From Treponema sp. (GTDB taxonomy: Bacteria; Spirochaetota; Spirochaetia; Treponematales; Breznakiellaceae): a DNA stretch of 7,494 nt. The stretch is taken from the NCBI GenBank assembly GCA_009786675.1, contig WQRP01000006.1, forward strand, positions 1 through 7,494, in the 5' to 3' direction. The notes under the pieces are model-generated. The model did not search any database. It was not told the origin of the DNA and worked only from the letters and a program-made list of their open reading frames with translations. A program made the position numbers and the translations under genes. Positions 3,301 through 7,494 of this stretch are shown in pieces. The stretch's first letter is position 1, and every line of letters begins with the position of its first letter.

Positions 3301-6156
3301 CTAGTGGAAACTCCCCCAGCGCCTTCCGGTTTCCACGCTTACCCGCAGGGGGACGCTTAGGGTCATGGCCTGTTCCATTTCGGCTTTTACCAGTTCCGCG
3401 GTTTCGTCGGCAAGCTCCTCCGGGCATTCCAGAATCAGCTCGTCGTGTACCTGCAGCAGAAGGCGGGCCGGGCTTTTCTCGCGGGCTAGGCGCCTGTCCA
3501 GGCCAAGCATCGCGGTTTTTACGATGTCGGCCGCCGATCCCTGGATTGGCGTGTTTACCGCTATGCGTTCGGCGGCGGCCTTTTCCGTCTTGTTTCCCGA
3601 GTTTATGGTTTGGATGTAGCGGCGGCGTCCCAGGATTGTCGACGCGTAGCCAAGCTCCTCCGTTTTGCCGATAAGCTCCTCGATAAAACGCCGCACCCCG
3701 GAGTACGTGTTAAAGTAGGCCTCGATAAACCGCGAGGCGTCCGTGCGGCTGATCCCCAGCTCGTTGGCAAGGCGGAATGCGCTCATGCCGTACATGACGC
3801 CGAAATTGATCGTCTTGGCGATACGCCGCTGGTCGCTTTTCACCTGATCCTCGGGCGTGCCGAAGATCAGGGCGGCGGTGCGGGCGTGGACGTCGGTGCC
3901 TTCCCGGAAGGCGGCGACCAGGTTTTCGTCCCGCGAAAGATGGGCCAGTATTACCAGCTCTATCTGGCTGTAGTCGGCGGAAACCAACAGGCGCCCCGGG
4001 CCGGCGACGAACGCCTCGCGGATGCGGCGGCCCTCCTCGGCACGGACCGGGATGTTCTGCATATTCGGCTCGCGGCTGGAAAGGCGGCCGGTCGCGGTTC
4101 CGCACTGGTCGAAGTTGGTGTGCACCCGCCCGTGCGCGTCCGCCATGCCGGCCAGGGTGTCAACGTAGGTGGATTTCAGCTTTGCCAGGGTGCGGTGCCT
4201 TAGAATCAGGGCGGGAAGGGGATCCTCGCGGGAAAGCTCCTCCAAGGAAGCGGCGTCGGTCGAGTAGCCGGTCTTGGTTTTTTTCCCGGGCTTCAGCTTG
4301 CGCTCGACGAACAGGATTTCCTGAAGCTGCTTGGTGGAGGAAAGGTTGAACTCGCGCCCGGCCATCTTCCATGCCTGGCCCTGGATGTCCCCAAGCTCGG
4401 CCTCAAGCTCCTTGCCGTAGCCTGTCAGCACGTCCGCCTCGATTTTTATCCCGGCGCCTTCCATTTCGGCAAGAACCGGCAGCAGGGGCATTTCCAGGGT
4501 CTCGAAGAGCGACACCGCCTGCGCCTTTTCAAGCAGGGGCCGGAAGTGCCGCATCAGGCGCAGGCAGATGTCGCTGTCCTCGGCGGCATAGTTGGCCGCC
4601 GTTTCCAGGGGCACCGCGTCGAAGCTGCGGCCCTTGGGCACGATGTCCTGGTAGGAAACCGGCGTGTAGTCGAAGGTGTACGAGGCGAGCGAGTCCAGGG
4701 AATAGTTGTTTCGCTCCGGATCGCAAAGCCAGGCGGCCACCATCGTGTCCCAGATTTTGCATCTCCAGCGATCAATGCCCCAGCCCCGGCTTACCTTGTA
4801 GTCGTACTTGGCGTTGTGCGCCGCCACCGTCATTTCCGGATCGGCGAAAAGCCCGGCCAGAAGCCCCCGGACCTTTTCCGGATCGCTGTGCCCGGGATCC
4901 CCGGCGGCGCCGTCCTCGCCCACGCCGTGCGGGGCCACGGGCACGTAGAACGCTTCCCTGGGCTTCAGCGCCAGCGAGACGCCGATGGGCCTTGAGTTCC
5001 ATGCGTCCAGGGAATCGGTCTCGAAGTCTATGGCGATTAGTTTTTGCTTTCGGGCTTCCAGCAGAATAGCCTCCATCTCGGCAATGTCCAGGATAGTCCT
5101 GTACTCGCCCTTGCCGAACAGGGATTTGTCGGCGGAATATGTCGAGTGCGCGGGCCCTTCGGCGGCCGCCTCCCTGGCCGGGGCGTCGCCCGTTCCCGCC
5201 GACGCCGCGCCGACCTCCGGATCAAGCTGTTTCGCGCCCTGGCGCAGGCCCTCGCGGAAAAGCACCCGCGCCGCCGCCTGGCGGTTCAGGTTTTGCGCGG
5301 AAAGCCCGGCCGGATCCGCGAATGGAAGGGGGACGGCGGTATCCAGCCTTATCAACGACTGCGAAAAGTACGCTTTTTCCTTTCCCTCGGCAAGTTTCGT
5401 GCCCTTTGCCCCCGTGATGCTGGCAATGTTCCGGTAGATTTCGTCCAGGGAACCGTAGCGGGCTATCAGTTCCACGGCGGTTTTTTCACCTATGCCCTTT
5501 ACCCCGGGGACATTGTCGGAGGCGTCGCCGCAAAGGGAAAGCAGGTCGAGTATTTTTTCGGGCGGAATCCCCCACTCGGCCTTTACCTGCGGGGGCCCGA
5601 TAAGCTCCCACGCGGGGCCGCCGGAGGACGCGGGGGATTCGCCTTTTGCCGTTTTTGCCGGGCGCAGGGCGTAAACACCGCTACCCACCAGTTGCAGGAG
5701 ATCCTTGTCCGACGAAATAATGTAGCACTGCCGGTTTTCCGCCGCGCATTTTTTCGCCAGCGTCGCGATAATGTCGTCCGCCTCGTAGCCGTCCGCCCGA
5801 AGGCTTGCGACGCCCAGCGAGGCAAGGAATTCCTCCACCAGCGGGACCTGGGCGTGAAGGTCGTCCGGCGTTTTCTGCCGCGTTGCCTTGTACTCGCTGT
5901 ACATCTTGTGCCTGAACGTGGGAACCCGCGAGTCGAACACGGCCGCCAAAAGGGACGGCGGTTTGACTTCCCCGGCCAGGCCGTCGGGGGTTGCCAGGGG
6001 GGCTCCTTCGTTCAAAAGGCCGACGACGGCGCGGGAGAAGCCGAACAGCGCGGAAACGTTTTTTCCCGCGCTGTTCCGCAGGGGACGCGCCAGAAACGCG
6101 AAGTACGAACGGTAGATAAGGCCGTACGCATCGATTAAATATAATGGAGGAAGCAT
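3301..6156 (-). CDS. polA: DNA polymerase I, all three domains intact
   Basis: Repair and Okazaki-fragment-processing polymerase, 951 residues (E. coli 928). The 5' nuclease domain occupies about 4-310: LYLIDAYGLIYRSYFAF (Asp9), GYEADD (Asp127, Asp128), SSDKD (Asp150, Asp152), GDASDNVPGVKGIGEKTA (Asp211, Asp214). An Ala/Gly-rich linker at about 311-348 follows. The 3'-5' proofreading domain occupies about 350-540 and retains its metal ligands: DFET (Asp377, Glu379), HNAKYD (Asp452), YAAED (Tyr523, Asp527). The polymerase domain occupies about 550-951: motif A SADYSQIEL (Asp728), motif B RRIAKTINFGVMYG (Arg777, Lys781, Phe785, Tyr789) and motif C VHDE (His904, Asp905, Glu906). The start gives the usual family N-terminus yet has no Shine-Dalgarno; a promoter sits immediately upstream. 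A small low-complexity insert (about 168-184) lies in the nuclease domain. The gene is convergent with vanY and divergent from higA. Confidence 0.98.
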   Translation of the reverse strand: MLPPLYLIDAYGLIYRSYFAFLARPLRNSAGKNVSALFGFSRAVVGLLNEGAPLATPDGLAGEVKPPSLLAAVFDSRVPTFRHKMYSEYKATRQKTPDDLHAQVPLVEEFLASLGVASLRADGYEADDIIATLAKKCAAENRQCYIISSDKDLLQLVGSGVYALRPAKTAKGESPASSGGPAWELIGPPQVKAEWGIPPEKILDLLSLCGDASDNVPGVKGIGEKTAVELIARYGSLDEIYRNIASITGAKGTKLAEGKEKAYFSQSLIRLDTAVPLPFADPAGLSAQNLNRQAAARVLFREGLRQGAKQLDPEVGAASAGTGDAPAREAAAEGPAHSTYSADKSLFGKGEYRTILDIAEMEAILLEARKQKLIAIDFETDSLDAWNSRPIGVSLALKPREAFYVPVAPHGVGEDGAAGDPGHSDPEKVRGLLAGLFADPEMTVAAHNAKYDYKVSRGWGIDRWRCKIWDTMVAAWLCDPERNNYSLDSLASYTFDYTPVSYQDIVPKGRSFDAVPLETAANYAAEDSDICLRLMRHFRPLLEKAQAVSLFETLEMPLLPVLAEMEGAGIKIEADVLTGYGKELEAELGDIQGQAWKMAGREFNLSSTKQLQEILFVERKLKPGKKTKTGYSTDAASLEELSREDPLPALILRHRTLAKLKSTYVDTLAGMADAHGRVHTNFDQCGTATGRLSSREPNMQNIPVRAEEGRRIREAFVAGPGRLLVSADYSQIELVILAHLSRDENLVAAFREGTDVHARTAALIFGTPEDQVKSDQRRIAKTINFGVMYGMSAFRLANELGISRTDASRFIEAYFNTYSGVRRFIEELIGKTEELGYASTILGRRRYIQTINSGNKTEKAAAERIAVNTPIQGSAADIVKTAMLGLDRRLAREKSPARLLLQVHDELILECPEELADETAELVKAEMEQAMTLSVPLRVSVETGRRWGSFH

Positions 6157-6161
6157 GGTTC

Positions 6162-6190
6162 AGCATAGCACTTTGCCCCGGCGGGGTAAA
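6162..6190 (-). promoter_or_regulatory. Candidate promoter abutting polA
   Basis: On the minus strand, TTTACC (6190-6185), a 17-base spacer and TATGCT (6167-6162). The predicted start site falls on or within one base of the polA start codon (6156), which lacks a ribosome site, so the mRNA may be leaderless. A CCCC-GGC-GGGG inverted repeat (6176-6186) spans the spacer and the -35 edge. Confidence 0.45.
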
Positions 6191-6262
6191 TGGTATGCCG
6201 GAACCGCAAGAATCGCAAAATTTTTTCGATTTGGAGCCAATTTTTTCGCCGCTGGCATATTC

Positions 6263-6291
6263 TTCACTAGACGTGGTATTGATCTTATGTT
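6263..6291 (+). promoter_or_regulatory. Weak candidate promoter for higA
   Basis: TTCACT (6263-6268), 17 bases, TATGTT (6286-6291): four of six matches in each box. It is the best placed pair I see upstream of higA; a TTGACA at 6369-6374 is too close to the start codon to be its -35. The assignment is tentative. Confidence 0.3.
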
Positions 6292-6293
6292 AC

Positions 6294-6335
6294 CATTCGA
6301 ATGTAGCTTCGTAAAGCTGGTTAGGCATTTACGAA
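6294..6335. promoter_or_regulatory. Palindromes upstream of higA, possible operator
   Basis: A perfect 10-bp palindrome CATTCGAATG (6294-6303) is followed by an inverted repeat TTCGTAAA (6308-6315) / TTTACGAA (6328-6335), and then CGATCG at 6338-6343. HigA-type repressors commonly bind such palindromes at their own promoter, so autoregulation is a reasonable inference. The 28-base inverted repeat could also fold as an RNA hairpin in the leader. Confidence 0.4.
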
Positions 6336-6401
6336 TGCGATCGACAAATCCAAAAGATTTTGAAACGGTTGACAGGCAGCCGTTACAAAAAAGGAGAACC
6401 C

Positions 6402-6995
6402 ATGTCTAAAATAGTACAGTCCCCCGGGGAGTTCCTTTCGAACATGCTGGAAAAGCACAAGCTTTCCAGCCTGAAGCTTTCAAAGGATATCTATCTAAGT
6501 CCGTCCGCGGCAACGTCGATTGCCAACGGAAAGACCAGGATTTCGGTGCCGGTCGCGCTCAGGCTGGCAAGGTACTTCAACACAAATCCCGAGTACTGGC
6601 TTAAGATGCAGATGGATTGGGATCTTGCCGAGGCCGCCCAGGACAAAAAGCTGATGGACGTCGTAAAGAAGATCTCCAAGTTCCAGAAGGATCCGAGTGC
6701 CGGCAAAAAACCCGCCGCGAAGAAGCCCGTGGCAGCGAAGGCCGCCGCGAAGAAAACCGCGGACGGAAAGGCCGCCGGCAAAAAAGTCGCGGCTAAAAAG
6801 CCCGCCGCGGGAAAGGCCGTCGCGAAAAAACCTGCCGCGGGAAAAGCTTCCCCGGGAAAAGCCGCCCCCGCGAAAAAGGGCGCCGCAAAGGCCGCGCCCG
6901 CGAAACGGGCCGTCGCCAAGGCGAAGGGTAAACCCGCGTCGGCCAAGGAAAAGCCGGCCGCCAGGCGCCCCAAATCCGCGCCGGAGCAGGGATAA
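6402..6995 (+). CDS. HigA-family HTH protein with histone-H1-like Lys/Ala/Pro tail
   Basis: DNA-binding protein of 197 residues. ATG 6402 is preceded by AAGGAG (6391-6396) at 5-base spacing, better than the in-frame ATG at 6360. Residues about 7-75 form a HigA/VapI-type XRE helix-turn-helix domain: SPGEFLSNMLEKH, then LKLSKDIYLSPSAATSIANGK, then ALRLARYFNTNPEYWLKMQ. Residues about 98-197 are a low-complexity basic tail of KKPAA, AGKA and AAKK units with no aromatic residues, like histone H1 tails, chlamydial Hc1/Hc2 or Pseudomonas AlgP. HigA antitoxins are normally about 90-110 residues, so the tail roughly doubles the protein. No HigB toxin gene is visible in the 245 bp upstream or in the roughly 110 bp downstream. 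I infer a solitary regulator or nucleoid-associated protein rather than a working antitoxin. It is divergent from polA and co-directional with aat. Confidence 0.85.
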   Translation: MSKIVQSPGEFLSNMLEKHKLSSLKLSKDIYLSPSAATSIANGKTRISVPVALRLARYFNTNPEYWLKMQMDWDLAEAAQDKKLMDVVKKISKFQKDPSAGKKPAAKKPVAAKAAAKKTADGKAAGKKVAAKKPAAGKAVAKKPAAGKASPGKAAPAKKGAAKAAPAKRAVAKAKGKPASAKEKPAARRPKSAPEQG

Positions 6996-7008
6996 ATCTT
7001 GGAGGCGG

Positions 7009-7047
7009 GTGGGCTTGAAAGACCCCGGTGTCCTTGTGGGGGGTTAA
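7009..7047 (+). CDS. Possible short leader peptide before aat
   Basis: GGAGG at 7001-7005, six bases after the higA stop, is followed by a 12-codon frame from GTG 7009 (or TTG 7015, nine bases from the GGAGG) encoding V/M-GLKDPGVLVGG and ending at TAA 7045-7047. The stop codon lies in the centre of an 18-bp palindrome. The frame is the same as aat, so it could be a leader peptide, a regulatory upstream ORF, or the relic of a longer aat N-terminus cut by a stop. There is no composition or conservation evidence, so this is speculative. Confidence 0.2.
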   Translation: MGLKDPGVLVGG

Positions 7048-7087
7048 CCCCCCAGGGGCATGGGCTTCGGGTCTAAAGCCCGGGGTC
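7021..7087 (+). promoter_or_regulatory. Structured leader between higA and aat
   Basis: GACCCCGG (7021-7028) is complementary to CCGGGGTC (7080-7087). Inside lie a perfect 18-bp palindrome TGGGGGGTTAACCCCCCA (7037-7054) and GGGCTT (7062-7067), complementary to AAGCCC (7076-7081). The last pairing competes with the outer stem at 7080-7081, and another GGGCTT at 7011-7016 offers an alternative partner. Mutually exclusive helices fit an attenuator or other RNA switch. There is no T-run, and I recognise no known riboswitch or tRNA. Confidence 0.4.
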
Positions 7088-7104
7088 GATCCTTTGGTTC
7101 CGCC

Positions 7105-7494
7105 ATGCTTCTGCGTTACACCGAAACCGGGTTTCTTGTTATTCTGCCGGAGGACGACCCGCACGGGGTTGTCGACGCCATGTTGGAAACCGGCTATGGC
7201 GAGGATTTTTGTGTCTCGTTCGATTTTGACCCCGATTTTATAGCCGGGCTTATGGAAGCCGGGTTTCTTGTGATGTCGGGAAAGTTTGGCGGCCAGGCGG
7301 ATGACCCTTCCGGGTCGGACCACTTTTACCTTTCCCTCCCTAAGCTGCACCTGGTTCGTTCCGCCCTGTTTTTCGACAGGCTCCACGTAAAGAAGTCGAT
7401 TAGGCGCCACCTTGGACGCTACGATCTGCGCCCGGACTCGGACTTTGGCCATATCCTGGATCGCTGCGTGGAGGTTCACGGCGACGAATGGCTG
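7105..7494 (+). CDS. aat: Leucyl/phenylalanyl-tRNA-protein transferase-like protein, 3' end outside window
   Basis: The first 130 codons run off the window without a stop. Aat enzymes transfer Leu or Phe from charged tRNA to proteins with N-terminal Arg or Lys, marking them for ClpS/ClpAP degradation by the N-end rule. Visible hallmarks are FDFDPDFIAGLMEAGFLVM (residues about 38-57), LPKLHLVRSALFF followed by HVKKSIRR (the region corresponding to the E. coli LHISRSMKRF segment), and CVEVHGDEWL near residues 121-130, corresponding to the conserved block ending in W-I/L-T. This is the treponemal version I remember, which differs from E. coli Aat at the N-terminus. The start has no Shine-Dalgarno; an in-frame ATG at 7060 lies in the structured leader and is also without a proper site. 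Translation may depend on coupling or on the leader structure. The catalytic C-terminal part is not visible, so activity cannot be judged. Confidence 0.75.
   Translation, partial: MLLRYTETGFLVILPEDDPHGVVDAMLETGYGEDFCVSFDFDPDFIAGLMEAGFLVMSGKFGGQADDPSGSDHFYLSLPKLHLVRSALFFDRLHVKKSIRRHLGRYDLRPDSDFGHILDRCVEVHGDEWL

Noticed and set aside
5044..6138. Long plus-strand open frame (364 codons) antisense to polA
   Set aside because: It lies wholly inside polA, which shows every catalytic motif on the minus strand. The antisense frame has no recognisable motif and is explained by GC-rich codon bias. The same applies to the frames at 4371-5069 and 3610-4203.
6157..6401. Search for a HigB toxin gene upstream of higA
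   Set aside because: The open frame starting at 6155 shows none of the HigB/RelE-type motifs and contains the promoter elements; no toxin is supported.
6491..6973. 160-codon minus-strand frame opposite higA
   Set aside because: Its Ala/Phe-rich repetitive sequence is the mirror of the Lys/Ala-coding tail, and the plus-strand gene has the ribosome site and HTH motif.
7021..7087. tRNA-like cloverleaf before aat
   Set aside because: The helices have wrong lengths, and there is no T-arm consensus or plausible anticodon loop.

Overview
The window is GC-rich bacterial chromosome, most likely from a spirochaete of the Treponema / termite-gut treponeme type. This is an inference from memory of family features: short lipoprotein signals with relaxed lipoboxes ending in S-C, a SUMF1-fold lipoprotein with an InlB-type repeat, an Aat-like protein of the treponemal form, and a remnant of an [FeFe] hydrogenase. 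No 16S rRNA or other decisive marker is present, so the genus is not proven.

Layout. Positions 1-421 hold repetitive intergenic DNA that runs directly into a broken C-terminal end of an [FeFe] hydrogenase. Positions 422-847 are non-coding, with a candidate promoter and a perfect tandem array of 13 copies of an 8-bp unit. Positions 848-2014 encode a SUMF1/FGE-fold lipoprotein whose C-terminus resembles a diversity-generating-retroelement variable region. Positions 2015-2432 are non-coding and carry four consecutive stem-loops; one lies in a second copy of the repeat found at 173-277 and doubles as a likely terminator. Positions 2433-3299 encode a VanY-type D,D-carboxypeptidase lipoprotein. Facing it, one base away, is polA (3301-6156, minus strand), a complete three-domain DNA polymerase I. 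A 245-bp divergent promoter region follows. Positions 6402-6995 encode a HigA-type HTH protein with a histone-H1-like Lys/Ala/Pro tail and no visible toxin partner. The window ends inside an aat-like leucyl/phenylalanyl-tRNA-protein transferase gene (7105 onward), preceded by a strongly structured leader.

How the genes relate. There is no single pathway. polA (replication and repair) and the HigA-histone protein (DNA binding) are divergently transcribed and may share control DNA. higA and aat are co-directional and could be co-transcribed. The two lipoproteins act at the cell envelope and are monocistronic. The most unusual material is non-coding: a modular paired-arm repeat present in two orientations with different middles, the octamer array, the stacked hairpins, and two good sigma70-type promoters whose predicted start sites fall on or next to the start codons of vanY and polA, suggesting leaderless mRNAs.
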